A DNA stretch of 64,000 nucleotides from Catenaria anguillulae PL171 (taxonomy: Eukaryota; Blastocladiomycota; Blastocladiomycetes; Blastocladiales; Catenariaceae), in the NCBI GenBank assembly GCA_002102555.1, contig MCFL01000020.1, positions 186,001 through 250,000 of the forward strand, in the 5' to 3' direction. The notes beneath the pieces are model-generated. The model made no database searches, was not told the origin of the DNA, and saw only the letters and a program-made list of their open reading frames with translations. Numbering within the stretch: position 1 is the first letter of the stretch; each line of letters opens with the position of its first letter. A program made the translations under genes and the position numbers. Of this stretch, positions 10,298 through 22,255 are shown in pieces.

Positions 10298-10889
10298 TCA
10301 GAAACACGGGATGTTAGCACATGCATCACGGCAGGCATCATCACCCCTTGGGCACCTGCGCATACACATGCGCTGCTCAGAGCAGTTCCTTTGCGGCTTC
10401 GCCTCAGGTTCGGCAGCACGCTTGACCTTGCGCGGGCCACCTGGACCCCAGGGATCACGGCAAATCCGAATGCAGTCGCCCTTGCACTTGGAGTTGTTGC
10501 CGCAATCGGCCGAGCACTGCGAGTAGCAGATCGGGTCAACGCGCTTGGGCTCGACAACTTGGACGTTGCGCTTGGCCTTCTTGCGCGGACCGCCAGGGCC
10601 CCAAGGGTCGCGGCAAATACGAGCGCAGGTGCTACGGCAAGAAGCGCTGGAGCCGCAGTCAGCGGCACAGTCGGCGTAGCAGCCAGGGCCGTAGCTGGCG
10701 GGCTGGGACAAAGTGTTGACGGCATTGGAACCTGTGGGACATTTCGGACGTGTCCGTTTGAGTATATGACACTTGAGAAACGGATCGAAAGTTGAAAATA
10801 GAGGAAGCTGCACCATCGGTGTTGGGGGAAGCCTGAGCTACGGCGGCCGTAGCTGCGAAGATGAGGGCAAACAGAGTCGAGAGTTGCAT
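10298..10889 (-). CDS. Secreted Cys-rich triple-repeat precursor with Lys-Arg sites (1)
   Basis: Two exons, 10889-10814 and 10731-10298, encode 169 aa. The 82-nt intron (GTGCAG..CCACAG) is phase 1, right after the signal peptide. Residues 1-20 (MQLSTLFALIFAATAAVAQA) form a clear signal peptide. The mature part has three Cys-rich units. The first two are near-identical in their second half: each starts CYxxCxxDCG and ends in the segment ICRDPWGPGGPRK. They are followed by KKAKR and KVKR respectively, and an EPKR site also lies between them. The third unit has its own six-Cys pattern and ends at the C-terminus (ANIPCF). The dibasic sites suggest cleavage by a Kex2-type protease into three peptides; this is inference. 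The gene at 29119 has the same design. The role is unknown; secreted effector, signal or wall component are all possible. Confidence 0.75.
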
Positions 10890-11780
10890 CGTTGCTGAGG
10901 GGGGGGGGGTGAGTGGAAACAGAGGTCTGAACTTGTGGCGAAAGGGGAACTAGCTGCGCCTTGCAATGTCTCTTTCAGAGGTACATGGTCGGGCGGCCCT
11001 GCTCTATTTGTACCCGCGGCCAAGCGTGTAATTCCTCCCTTGGTCCTCGGACCCGGCCCGCCTGCTTTAACCCTCACACACATAGTCTTGACCGGACGCT
11101 GGCCTAGCCGAGTGTGCCGGTACCCTTTTCGCGACTGCTTTTGCCGACGGAATCCCCAACCGCCCAACGTCGCAGCGTGATTCTTGGCTCGTTAGCTTTG
11201 TTGCTGGCATGACAATTGAGCCGACAGCAAACCTGGTCGGCACTCGGCAGACATGCTCTGCGCCCGCCTGGCGATTGCATTCGGCAACAGATGGCTCAGA
11301 TTCGGTTGAATGAGACGCATGCCTGCTTCGGCCGGATGCACCGACTTTGGGAAATGCACACCAGATGCAGTTTCTGAAGTTGCCATATGTTTGCACGCCA
11401 TATGTAACATACATGCATGAGGGCCGAGGCGAACATTGCGCACGGGCGCTTGTCTCATTCATGCGCAACACATTTCGGCGCGACAGATGTTTCACTTTTG
11501 ATCAGGCATGCGTCGACGCTGCACCAACACATTCGGTCCAAATGCACTAAGTCGGGACTTCAACAGGTTGTAGGTTGGCATCGACTTGCGGCCCAACGTC
11601 AATGGCGACTGTCGTCCTTGTGAGGTGCGTTGCGAACTTCTTCATCCAAGTCCAAGACTGTGTCATGCGTCTCACTCCTTCTTCATTTACTCTGAGCTGG
11701 GGAAATGAAGGATGGAAAGGCCGCAGAAGGTGCAGTTGAAACATAATACGGAGGATTGAACAGACGAGCTGGAAGTACCA
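10890..11780. other. Intergenic region, no gene seen
   Basis: 891 bp between the Cys-rich gene start and the 3' end of the DUF6604-type gene. A TATA-like TACAAATAG (minus strand, 11004-11012) lies about 115-123 bp before the Cys-rich gene's ATG. Open frames here lack coding character. Confidence 0.45.
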
Positions 11781-14700
11781 CTAAATTTCGTCTTCCGCCT
11801 CCTCCTCCATGGTTTTCACGAGCAGTATCACCTCCATCAGTGTCTGCAAACCAGCAAACCGCTCCTTTTCGCGTACTAGAGCAGCGACCCTGGGCGGCCG
11901 GCCCTTTGCCACACGATCCACAATATCTAACACCGACACCAACATCAACACGGCGCTAATGCACACCTCCTTCTCATTGCCTGCCTCGAAATCCCCCAGC
12001 AGATCCTCGGGCATTAAAGCATGTGCCACGGGACTGCTCATGAACACCTTGACAATGCACTCGCGCACACAATGCAGCACCCGACGTGCTTGGACGTGAA
12101 GAAGCAGCAAGTTGTGCGTCAAGTAGGGCATAAACGACGGCAAATGGGTACGAAGATGTGTCAAGTACTCGACCGTCTCAAACGACTTGATGCGGCGCTG
12201 CGACGCCACGGCCGTGGGCATGGAAATGGACGTTGGATTGATGATGTCGTTACAATGGCGCACCGCCATCTTCTCGACAACCGCGGTCGACTCGTCTGCC
12301 TTGCGCTTGCCCTGCGCACGATCCACAACCAACGACCCGATCCCCAGCGAATGCACGGCGCGCCCAAAGTTTTTCAGCAGTTGGGGCATGCGCATTGGAT
12401 TGGCATTGACCTTGGGCCGCTTGATGTTGCGTCGATGTTGCTTGCGACTCGCCTCCAAATCCGCCTGATGCTTGTCGGCAATGCTTACGCCCATTTGCAA
12501 GTTGAGCGTGACCCACATGTCCTCCAAGGTGGCGGGCGCACGCCCATAAAACACATAGTCCTCGCCCGTCAATCGCATCAGAGACGCCATGAGCGGCCAC
12601 CACGACCCGCCCTCTGCGTCAATCCCCGTGTACGCACTGGCCAACTCGACCGCACGGAAAACGTATGCCGCAAACAAGACGCACTTGTACTTGTCAACAA
12701 TCATCAATCCGGCACGTCCCATCTCCTCGTGCGTGTAAACGGTGAGCAAGCCGGCGAGCCAAGCGTGGCGCGACAAAATGCGCATGACGAGGTTTCCCTG
12801 CACGCCAATTTCGGGGCCTTGGTCGCCCTCGTCATCAGACTCGCTCAGGTCGACGAGCCAGGCAATCGTGGACCGCTCGCGCAGCCGCTGAACGAGCTCG
12901 TATGCCTTTGGATCGTGCCAGTGACTCGATTTGACTGGGTTGTACTGGATGTATTGATCGAGGGCGTAGGCGTGTGGGGCGCAGGCGTCGATCACATCGT
13001 CGACAATGTCGGGAGACGACAGCGAATCGGGGCAGGTGATGTCGAAAATGTCGAGGTAGACCTGGGTCACAACGCAGATAAAGAGCGGGATGGATGGCGA
13101 AGCGGTGGCCGGGTCGGCGGAAAAGAGGTTTTTCAGGCCGTTGAGGACCGGGTTGGGGACTTTGCGCATGCACCTCATGGCACCAAACAGATAGGAGGAA
13201 TTGAGTGACAATCATATGCAACAATGGGACAGGTGATTCGAATCAACGTACTGAGTAACCTTGACTTGGGTCCAGTCGTGATACATTCGCGCGAGCACAT
13301 TGTGCCACCGAATGATGGCCTTGAGATCCAGCCCGACCTTTGGAACCGGCACTTCCTTGCCCGCAATCCCGGCGCGCAACGTTTCCAGAACGTGGCCCAC
13401 GGCCAACAACGAAAACTGCGCCAAAGACCAGGTTGTCGAGTTCTTGGCCGTGGGTGCCTGCTTGCGATCCGTGCACAAGTAATGGTACAATTGCATGGCG
13501 TACGTGGGCAGGTCCGTAATCAAGGTCGGGAACGTTTCTTTGAGCGAATCGTGCGCGACCTGGAGCTTGTCGACAGCGGCCATGGTGACCATGCTTGCCA
13601 CCTCCAAGTCGAGGTCGCCTGACATGTACTGGCGCCACGTGTCCTTGATAAACGTGCGCACCTCATCATTCTCGTGCAGAAAGTTGAGCAGGGAGAGTAG
13701 GTAGTCGTTCTCGTCCTCGTATTGGACACGGTAGCGGCGGTGTTGGCCTTGGCCGCCGGCGGTGTTGGATTTGTTGTTGCCGGGCTTGTTGGGTGACTTT
13801 TGGTTCGACTTGCCTTTCCCGCCCTTATTGTTGTTGGACTGGCCACCACCTGATCCGCCCTTGACGGTCTCCTCCACCAGGGCAAAGACATCCTCGTAAC
13901 CCTCGTCGTTGCCGTCGACATCGGCGCCGTCCATGTCCAGCGCCGCAAACCTGCTCTCGAGCAACTCGATTCCGGTCATGGGCTTGGGGAGCTGCTTCAT
14001 CCCACCGTTTGCACTGCTGTTGGCGTACCCGACCCTTGGCGCCAAAATGGAAACAACTTGCTCGAGAATCGAAATGAAATACTCATGGGTGCGGTTACTC
14101 TTTTCCGTGCCGTCCACGGCCGCCGAGTTCTGGCCACCGAGCGATGCCGCCACGGCGGCCGTTGTGCCGCTGAACCAGTTGGCGCACGTCCGGCGGGCGT
14201 GAATGGCGCAGCACGCCCAGTCAATGACGCGAGGGGGCACAATGACGGGCGGATTGTCGAGATCGGCAATAAATTGGGCCAGGTCAACGAATTGGCGGGT
14301 TGTCATGACAGTCGTCGATTGATCTTCGCCATTGGCTCCGCCACGAGCACCGCTGGCCGCGGTCGACGCCGAGTGTGAAGCCGCAGCCGAGCTGGCTTTG
14401 TCGTCCTTGCCCGCGCGGCGCTTTTGCGACCGGGTGTTGTTGCCGGCGGCATCAGATTGGTCATCTTGGCCCTGGCCGCTTTCCGTGTCGTCGTTGGCAT
14501 CGTCGAGGTCTTCGTCTTCCTCGTCGTCGCCATCGATGAAATCGGCATCAGTGGAACTTGCTTTGGCGGCACTGGCGGCGGCCGCGGAGGCCTTGTCAGG
14601 AGTAGCGTTGAGCTGGTATCCTAGCGAGTAGGCTGTGTCACCGAGCCAAGAAGCGAGCCGATCTGTCTCTCGCTTGTACAGCTTAAACGAGGCAAACAGG

Positions 14701-14915
14701 GCCGACGGGAGCTTGATTTCGCCCACACCATTGCCACTGCCGGCTCCTCCCGATGCATTGCTTGAAGTGATGTTCATTGCTGAAAAAGCCTGCGACGATT
14801 TGGCTCGAGGTGCTTTCATGAGAAGGTCATTCGATGAATGGTTTTGATTGATTGGTTTGATCGGAATGGTGCTGTTTATTTGGGCAACACAATGGGAGCT
14901 GGGAATGGCCGGCAT
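11781..14915 (-). CDS. DUF6604-type fungal protein
   Basis: Two exons, 14915-13252 and 13173-11781, encode about 1018 aa. The 78-nt intron (GTACGT..CATGAG) is phase 2 and contains a stop. Start choice is uncertain: in-frame ATGs at residues 1, 33 and 47 are all possible. After a disordered N-terminus, the segment LPSALFASFKLYKRETDRLASWLGDTAYSLGY resembles the beginning of the fungal DUF6604 domain. A long acidic and Ala/Ser-rich insertion follows. The domain then resumes at TTRQFVDLAQFIADL and the nearby Cys/Arg-rich helix. The middle carries a Lys/Asn/Gly-rich low-complexity linker around QSNNNKGGKG. The C-terminal half is helical and conserved-looking but unassigned. DUF6604 proteins have no established function. 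The gene is divergent from the calponin gene. Confidence 0.7.
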
Positions 14916-15543
14916 GATTGCGGGCCCATACCAATATAAACATCAGCTGAAACCTTAATAATATACTGGTATGATGCCTTGGATGATGTCGTTCTTCCAA
15001 GAGCAAGTGACTGGAGTTGTCGACGTCTCTCATCGAGTTTAATACATAAAACAACTCGCCCATCATGAACGCGTCGCCTTCTCTGCTGTCCGCAGCTGAT
15101 GCCAAGCTGCCAGCTGCCAGGAGCGGCCAAGTGCACCCTTCAGCCATGTTTGACTACTTGGCTCTCGAGCTTTGATTCTCAAGTCAGATCATGTTGCCAA
15201 AATCTTCAATTTGGATGGCAGTGCCCTGCTTTTATCGCCTGGGCCAATGAATAGCGATAGTCAATAGCGAGGACGACAGAGGCCAATCTTGAGCGCGTTT
15301 TGATGCGTTTGCATTCAACGCCACACGCCCAACATTTCTGCAGTTGGCTTTGGCACTCAAATACAGTAGAAACAAGTATTTTCTCCCCACCTCTCGATGC
15401 AGTCATTGGCGCATTAGACACAGCGCAACACCCTCGACTCAATCACTCACATCCGATCCTCGACCGACGTCCTCGTACAGCACGCCCGGCCTTCGCTCAA
15501 CCGAGCTCACACCTCACGTTCCAGCCAGCCCCAAAACGTCACC
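14916..15543. other. Divergent promoter region
   Basis: 628 bp between the starts of the DUF6604-type gene (-) and the calponin gene (+). Open frames on either strand here are short, and I do not accept them as genes. Confidence 0.5.
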
Positions 15544-16504
15544 ATGTCCAACAACGACGTCCCCGTGTACGGTCTCGACAAGGAGATCAAGATGAAGATG
15601 GACGGAAAGGTGTCCGCAGAGCAAGTCGACGACAGTATGTTGTCCCTGCTTTGGCCAAGGCGGGCATTGTGTCTGCGCTGAACGCACCGGGGCTCACTTG
15701 CGATTGTATGCTCTTGCACAGCCCGCCGTTGGATCGAGCAAGTTCTCGGCCGCGACTTCCCGACGCTCGACCAGCCCACGCTCAAGGATGGCACTGTGCT
15801 TCTCGAGCTATTGGCCAAGGTCACTGGCGACGCCGTCAAGATCCAGCGCTCAAACATGCCCTTTAAGCAAATGGAAAACATTTCCATGTTCCTCAAGGGC
15901 GCGGAGGGACTGGGCTGCAAGGCTTATGAGCTTTTCCAAACCGTCGATCTGTACGAGGACAAGAACTTTGGCCAAGTCGTGATTGCCTTGAGCTCGTTTG
16001 CCAGGCACGCACACAAGGCGGGCAAGAATGTGCCTTTGCTGGGGCCAAAGTTGAATGACAAGCATGTACGTTCGCGGGAGGTTTACTCTAAAAGCACTAA
16101 AAACACTGAAGCGAAACGGATTTCCGATTCTCACTTCTCCATCTGATTTGTGGCCTCTATAGGAAACCAATTTTTCGGACGAGCAAATCAATGCGGGTCG
16201 CAACATGCCATCGTTGTTGACTGGTGGTGCCGGGGTACATATGTCATCTCCATTCTCAATCGACCCATACGCTGTATCAGGTATTTGCTCACCGACTCTT
16301 GATTTGTTTATGTATTTATCCAAGATCATTCAACCGACCGGTCTCGCCCTGGCCAACCTTCCCCGCCAAGCCGTCAACGCCAACTTGGGCAAATCTGTCG
16401 TCCCCAACTTGCCAACGCAGCAAACTATGGGCTCGCACGGAGGGGCAACGGCGTCAGGTGTCATTCACGGTCTGCCTCGCCAGGTGGTGTACAAGAACAA
16501 TTAA
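15544..16504 (+). CDS. SCP1: Calponin/transgelin-like actin-binding protein
   Basis: Single calponin-homology (CH) protein of the yeast Scp1/transgelin type, which bundles actin filaments in cortical patches. Four exons are predicted: 15544-15634, 15722-16065, 16163-16234 and 16325-16504. They give 228 aa, near the usual length. The CH domain spans about residues 25-150, with RRWIEQVLG, LKDGTVLLELLAKV and FKQMENISMFLKG as recognisable helices. A linker follows, then a calponin-like repeat near the C-terminus (TMGSHGGATASG). The third intron (90 nt, GTACAT..CCAAG) has no stop and is a multiple of three, so retention would insert 30 residues. The spliced form reads GGAGIIQPTG and is preferred. 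The gene is convergent with the PRM10-like gene, 364 bp apart. Confidence 0.9.
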
Positions 16505-16868
16505 CTTGAAGAGAAACCCATGATGTCCTGGTTTCGCTTGCATGCTGTGACGTGCCATTTGTTATCCGTTCTCCCCCCTCTCGTGACTAGTGTCTTCGAC
16601 TCGCAAATCCTCCCGCTTGTAAACAACATTTGTGTGCTGCTGCCGCCGTCAGCCTGCATTGACTCGACCATTTTCCTTGGTTGCTGGTTGCTCGTCCTTT
16701 TGTACAATTTGTTTATACACTTCTTGCTCAAGTATTTACTGGCACTGATCACGACAGAGAAGGTGAAAAGACAAAAGAATTCCATCTAGCAGCAAATTGC
16801 ATTCACCAAAAGCAGAAGAAAGAGGCTCGAATAAGACCAACCGTGTCGGCCAAACGCGCAACTGGTCC
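16505..16868. other. Convergent 3' region
   Basis: 3' flanks of the calponin (+) and PRM10-like (-) genes. Nothing else is supported. Confidence 0.5.
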
Positions 16869-19323
16869 TCACAGCGACAAGACAGAAATCTTGCTCTTGC
16901 GAACCATGGGAAACAGGACCAGTCCAGACACATACAAACCAATACTCACCGACATGGCACGAATGATCATATCGAGTGCAAAGCTGGTGGATCCCTTGAG
17001 ATCGTCAGTCATGAGCAGCGCCGCTCCGCGCACACCAACCGACCCAGGCGTCAGCCAGCAAATGCCCGCGAGAATGTTGGCAATGGCCAAGTCGTCCTTG
17101 TACCGCGCTTGTACGTGTGCGACCATGCCAATGGTAAATGCCGCCAGCGCCGCAGAGGCGTCCTTGGTAAAGATGCCCGAGGCAGCTTGGAGTGCTGCAG
17201 TCGGGACTGTCAGAAACAAAACTTTTCTCGCGAGAATGTCGATGCAGAGACGTACTCAGCAACCCAACCACACTGGCTGCTGCCATTCCCAACCACTGCG
17301 TGCGTTTTGCACGCAAAATCACATTGATGCACAGGGCCATCGGGATAAACACGAGCAGCTCGTATCCCAAGTTCTTGTACACATCGGCCGTGTACGGCCG
17401 GAGCGTCGAGTCCATGCAATGAATATTGTCCTTTGGCATTTCCACGCCAGGAATACCGTGGGAATTCAACCACCCAATGAGGCGCGCGCCCATGGCCAGC
17501 CCAAACCCAAACTTGACTGACCGGACAAACGAGTAGAACATGCGCACCGTACCCGAGACGAGGTTGCGCGAGGCAAGTTCGACCATGGACAGTGCCATGA
17601 GCGTACCCGGAAAGTAGCTGAAGCAGGCGAACATGGTAATTGTCCCAAAGCAGATTTGGTCCTTGAGAAACACTTCGCAAATCTTGCCAACCATGGCAAT
17701 GGCCATGGGCACCAAAACCTCGAGCGCGTTGATCTTTTTCACTTCGCCGACGTGCGAGAGAATGCCGTTGAGTGTGCCGAGGATAAACGTGAGAATCAAG
17801 TCCCACAGACTTGCCGGATTGCTGACGGTGAATCAAGGCAAATGTCAGACGGGAGCATAAGAAAGTGCGAGACCAAAGAGAAAGAGCCAAACGCACAGCA
17901 TCAGCAGCATCAGCATGGCAACCATTCCACTGCAAACAATCCGCAACCACGGCGGAAACTCCTTTTGCGAATGCACCACGCGGTCTAGCTCATTGAGGAA
18001 CCAGTCAAGCTCTGGGTCACCCAGAGTCAGCAGAGACTTGACAGGCATCGGCTCGGCCGCCGGTTCGCCCGTCCGAGCCGGAGTTGGAATCTCAATACTG
18101 CGCTTGCCCATGACAACGGACGGCGACGGCGCATTGGGTGTCCCAGGTAAATCGGGGGAAACAGGTGACACGGTGATTGCCGGGGACAATGGGTCGGCAA
18201 TCGACTCGAGTTCATGTAATGTACCGCCATCCCTAGCGGCCGTGGATTTGGCTTGCGCGCGAGCGGATTGAACAGGCGCAGGACGTACAATTTCGCCCGG
18301 TTTTGGCGCGGTGTCCTTCGCCTTTGACTGTGACGATGTGCTCGCCTTCTTTGGTTTCTTGATCAATTCCTCCTCTGCCTCACCATCCACCTCGCTGGCC
18401 TCGCTTTCGCGGTCGTCCTTGTCCTCATCGCTGTCATCGCCTCCAATCTCAAACCTTGGCGTCACCACCTTTTTTTTCGCCTTGTTTCCCGTGGGCGACT
18501 TTGCAGAAGCAACCGACGCCGCCGTCGCAACTCTCGACCGACCTTCCTCCTGGCCTCTTCCAGCAACCCCTCCACCGCTGACCATGTCTTGCGTGACAAC
18601 AGGCACGCCCAGCTTGTGCGCCTCCTTTGCCATTTCGCACTGTGCCATGAGTTTCTTTGCCCACTTGTCCACATCGTGCAGCTTGCCCATGTTTTGGCCC
18701 TGGAAGCCCTTGACAATGTATGTTTGCGGCCAAATGTGCGGCGACCCGTCGCCAAACGCCAGCACCATGGCGTTGGGAAGGGTTAGTATCGACAGTGGAA
18801 GCGAGAGCGAGTCGGCACATGCTTGGACGCGGACTGGATGGATTTCAGCACCGCAACGTTGAGCATGTGTGCAGCGTGTCAAAACAGGAGTTTGGGGAGA
18901 AAACGCACGTTCGACGCGGTACAGCGGGGCGCCGTACGCAAACAGGGCTTTTGTCAGCCTGAGAAGCAGTTTTTGCGCCTTGAGTACGGTTGCGTGTTGA
19001 TGTGGGTTGACTGTTGTTTTCATTTACACGTTCGTCAGCTTTCACTTCACAGGCAGCCGTTGACGTGTGGATCGTGACGCACTTCCTCCAGGGACCAACG
19101 ATTGCTCCATTCCCGCCGCGCCACCGGGTTTGCCAGCAGGTGCCATGGCTTGACTTGGCGGGTTTGGTGGCGACAGCGCGACGGTCGTGACGACTGCCCC
19201 AGGCGCATCATTCGGCGCGAGCTTGTCGACAATGGCCGAGGCTGGAATCGAGCCGGTCGGGTGAGCGGAAACGGCAGCGGCTGCGGCAAGGAGTGATGCG
19301 TCTTGTTTGGTTGCAGAAGCCAT
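16869..19323 (-). CDS. PRM10: Prm10/ThrE-type membrane protein 1 (DUF1212)
   Basis: Multispan membrane protein of the ThrE/DUF1212 family that includes yeast Prm10 (pheromone-regulated membrane protein). Bacterial ThrE members export threonine; the fungal substrate is unknown. Five exons are predicted: 19323-19083, 19010-18909, 18833-17897, 17821-17256 and 17206-16869, giving 727 aa. The N-terminal ThrE half starts at KAQKLLLRLTKALFAYGAPLYRVE and includes the soluble family segment VLAFGDGSPHIWPQTYIVKG. A long acidic, Ser/Lys-rich insertion of about 170 residues interrupts it. Then about ten membrane segments follow, including ITMFACFSYFPGT and the ILAGICWLTPG segment near the end. The second intron (75 nt, no stop) was placed because splicing gives VELRVQ, as in the paralogue at 44891. 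The first junction is the least certain. Confidence 0.85.
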
Positions 19324-19633
19324 GGTTGAGCGATCATGTCACTTGAAGCTATGGTTCATTGGATTGCATCGAGTCGTGCCCCAAGCTCAAGACTCAAGGA
19401 GCGGTTTCGATGGATCGCAAGAATGTGGGAAGAGGAAAGAACCAGCAAGAGGCAATGACGCGTCGATCGTGCCCATTGTCCACTTCGATGTTTGCACCCT
19501 CATTCGCTCTCCAATATCCAATAGAAGGAGGTGTAGAACAGTGGGCAAACTAGTACATCAATGGGATGGGGAATGACTCGAGTGGTAGGGGTACTGCGAC
19601 AAATCACATATGCAACACGATACAAGAAAACAC
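19324..19633. other. Short intergenic region
   Basis: 310 bp between the 5' end of the PRM10-like gene and the 3' end of the D2HGDH gene, both minus strand. No feature is supported. Confidence 0.5.
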
Positions 19634-21268
19634 CTAATGCTCGGGCTCGGGCAAGTACTTGTAAGGATTCATGATGCCCTTTGGATCCACCACCTTCTTG
19701 ATCTGCTGCATCAAGTCAATGGCCTGCTTTGTCTTTGAGTAGTGCAAATGCTTTGGCTTCATGAGGCCTAACCCGTGCTCTGCCGAAATGGACCCACGCT
19801 TGCTGGCCACCCACTCGTACACGAACGGCTCCAAGGCATTCGTCACTTGCTTTGTGTAATCCTCGGCTGCCACATTCAAATGCAAGTTGCCGTCGCCCAC
19901 GTGGCCGTACCCAATCACACTGAGCACGCCAGGGACCTTGAGCTCGGCGAGCCGAGTGCGTGTTGCCTCAACAAGCTCGTACAAGTCGGGCACAGGCACA
20001 CTCACGTCGTACTTGAACACGGCCCCGGCCTTGGAACACGCCTCGGGAATGCCCTCGCGCACGGCCCAAATGGCGAGCGCTTGCGCTTGATCCTGCGCCA
20101 CAGCGCCGTCCACGGCCACCCCCTCGTCCATGAGCTTTTCAAGATAGGCATCGAGCTTGGCCATGTTGTGCTCTGCGTCCGCACCCGCCGTTTCCACAAG
20201 CACATTGAACGCGCCGGGTTGCTGGCTCTCGAGGGGATGCCGCACGTGCGACAAGTGCTCGTCCACCAACTGGCACGCTGCAGAGTCCCAAAACTCAAAT
20301 GCCGACAAGGTTTCGCCAAGCATGGTGCGTGCATTCAAAAACGCGGCTTGGACGCCGGCATAGTCCGGCACGGCCACCACGGCCACGTGCGTGGCATTGG
20401 GGCGCACGGGCGCCAGAATACTGGCGGCCGTGATGACGCCCAAAGTGCCTTCGGCGCCAATCATGAGCTGCTTGAGATCCAAACCTGTGTTGTCCTTGCG
20501 TAGCGGGACAAGTGTATCAAGCACGTCGCCGTTGGGCAGCACAGCTTCAACGCCCAGCACGGACCCACGCAGCGACCCGTACCGGAGCACGCGCAGGCCA
20601 CCTGCGTTGGTGGCAAGGTTGCCGCCGATTTGGCACGAGCCCTTTGCACCCAGGTCCAGCGGCATCATGTGCCCAAACGTGCGCAAGTGGTCGTCGACCA
20701 CTTCGAGAATGCATCCGGCATCGACCGTGATGACGCCCGACACGGCATCAAAGGACCGGATCTTGTTCATGTTGGCGAGGTTGAGCACGATTTCGTCAAA
20801 CACGGGCACGGACCCGCCCACAAGGCCCGTGTTACCGCCCTGCGGCACAACAGCCAGGCCGCGCGCGTGGCAGTACTTGAGGATCTTGGATACTTGGTCG
20901 GTGGTGGATGGGCGCAGGACAAGTGACGATTGGCCACGGTACTTGCGCATCCAGTCCATGTTGTAGGGCAGCAGGTCGTCTTGTGTGACGGCTGCGCCGT
21001 CGGCATAAAGCACGGCTGAGGCCGACGGCAAAATGGACTGGAAGTGGGCAATGTCGGCAGGCGTCAGGCGTGCAAATGCCGGGTTGCGTTTAAGGGACGG
21101 GTCGCGGGCAGCGGTCGGTTGCGGGACGGCGTGGCCGCCGAGCAGCGGGCGGGTGGCAGTGGTGAATGGGCGGGCCATCGCGGACGGGGCTCGAGTCCGC
21201 GTGGCACCAGCAAGGCACGCAGCGGCCACGCGACGGGCGGCGAGAGGGGCGAAGGTGGAGCGGATCAT
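19634..21268 (-). CDS. DLD2: Mitochondrial D-2-hydroxyglutarate dehydrogenase (FAD)
   Basis: FAD-linked 2-hydroxyacid dehydrogenase, closest in pattern to D2HGDH and yeast Dld2/Dld3, which oxidise D-2-hydroxyglutarate to 2-oxoglutarate (and can use D-lactate). Single exon. I start at the ATG at 21268 (MIRSTFAPLAARR), giving 544 aa with an Arg/Ala-rich mitochondrial presequence; the frame extends upstream only by way of a TTG. The FAD-binding domain is clear: VVPQGGNTGLVGGSVPV, LGAKGSCQIGGNLATNAGG and LMIGAEGTLGVIT. The C-terminal FAD-oxidase domain has VIGYGHVGDGNLHLNV and GSISAEHGLG and closes with DPKGIMNPYKYLP, all family hallmarks. A D-lactate dehydrogenase is the alternative. It is divergent from the membrane gene at 22256. 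Confidence 0.93.
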   Translation of the reverse strand: MIRSTFAPLAARRVAAACLAGATRTRAPSAMARPFTTATRPLLGGHAVPQPTAARDPSLKRNPAFARLTPADIAHFQSILPSASAVLYADGAAVTQDDLLPYNMDWMRKYRGQSSLVLRPSTTDQVSKILKYCHARGLAVVPQGGNTGLVGGSVPVFDEIVLNLANMNKIRSFDAVSGVITVDAGCILEVVDDHLRTFGHMMPLDLGAKGSCQIGGNLATNAGGLRVLRYGSLRGSVLGVEAVLPNGDVLDTLVPLRKDNTGLDLKQLMIGAEGTLGVITAASILAPVRPNATHVAVVAVPDYAGVQAAFLNARTMLGETLSAFEFWDSAACQLVDEHLSHVRHPLESQQPGAFNVLVETAGADAEHNMAKLDAYLEKLMDEGVAVDGAVAQDQAQALAIWAVREGIPEACSKAGAVFKYDVSVPVPDLYELVEATRTRLAELKVPGVLSVIGYGHVGDGNLHLNVAAEDYTKQVTNALEPFVYEWVASKRGSISAEHGLGLMKPKHLHYSKTKQAIDLMQQIKKVVDPKGIMNPYKYLPEPEH

Positions 21269-22255
21269 TGTGGGGATGCTTGGTGGTTGGAATGGGCGGC
21301 GACCGCTTGCAGTTGCACAGGGAGGGAGGGCGGCGGCGGCGGGGAATGCCTTGTCGATGTGGACGACTTGGGCAAGACATGGGGGCAAATCTCGCGCGTT
21401 TATTAACACAATGACCAACTTTACGACGGATTGCGATAGCTACCGGTAGACGGAAAGTATAGGTATAAATATCGGCCACTCCCGGTCCCGTTCCGTGCCG
21501 GCTACAACAGTCCGCTCTGCAGTTTGCGGTTGGCTCATGCATCACGTGCAGGCAACGTTGACTTAGTCTGTCGTTATCATCGTACATATACTTAGCTTCA
21601 CGGGCGACGAAAGGCGGACGACTCAGACGGACGGAGTTGGGCGCGAAAGTGATCGTTTGTCCGCAGGCGCAGACACGGCGAGCAACTTCAAGGAGCAAAG
21701 CTGGCTTGAAAGGGGAAAAGGGCGTGGAGTGGACGTGGGCCGGCCATGGTGCGGACAGCAGGGTCGATGAATGTGATTTCAGTGTATGACTTAACGGCAT
21801 CCCATATCGTACCATGTCATCGTTTTGGCGATCGACTCCAAACGAGATCTGCAACGGCTCGGCTCAGCACAGCAATGAGATTCCGAATCAGCCGGACCTA
21901 CACCCAGCACTTGGGCCGCCGTTCTCACGCCTGTCAATGCATGTTGTAAATACCGAGGTATAAATACGTGGGAGTCATGTCTATATTGCCGACATGGCAT
22001 GTTGTTGGTTGGGCATTGTTGCGCCATTTTCGAGCCCGCTCAGCGATCACCCGTCCATCCCTCCGCTGCTGTTTCAATTGTCGGCTCTCTGGCCAATGCA
22101 CACATGATTCTTGTAACGACATCAATAAATACTGCCCGCAACTCGTCTGACCACCGACCTTTTCTCGTTCGCCATACAAAGTTCCGAGCCCGTCACCTGA
22201 GGTCCCTCGTTCAAGTTAATTCCCACTCCGATCCCTCCTGCACCACCCGAACAAA
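21269..22255. other. Divergent intergenic region
   Basis: 987 bp between D2HGDH (-) and the membrane protein gene (+). AT-rich TATA-like stretches occur near 21460-21470 and 21958-21967. No gene is supported. Confidence 0.5.

Noticed and set aside
12021-13208. 395-codon plus-strand open frame inside the DUF6604-type gene
   Set aside because: It is antisense to a better-supported gene, matches no family, and is explained by high GC and codon bias on the other strand.
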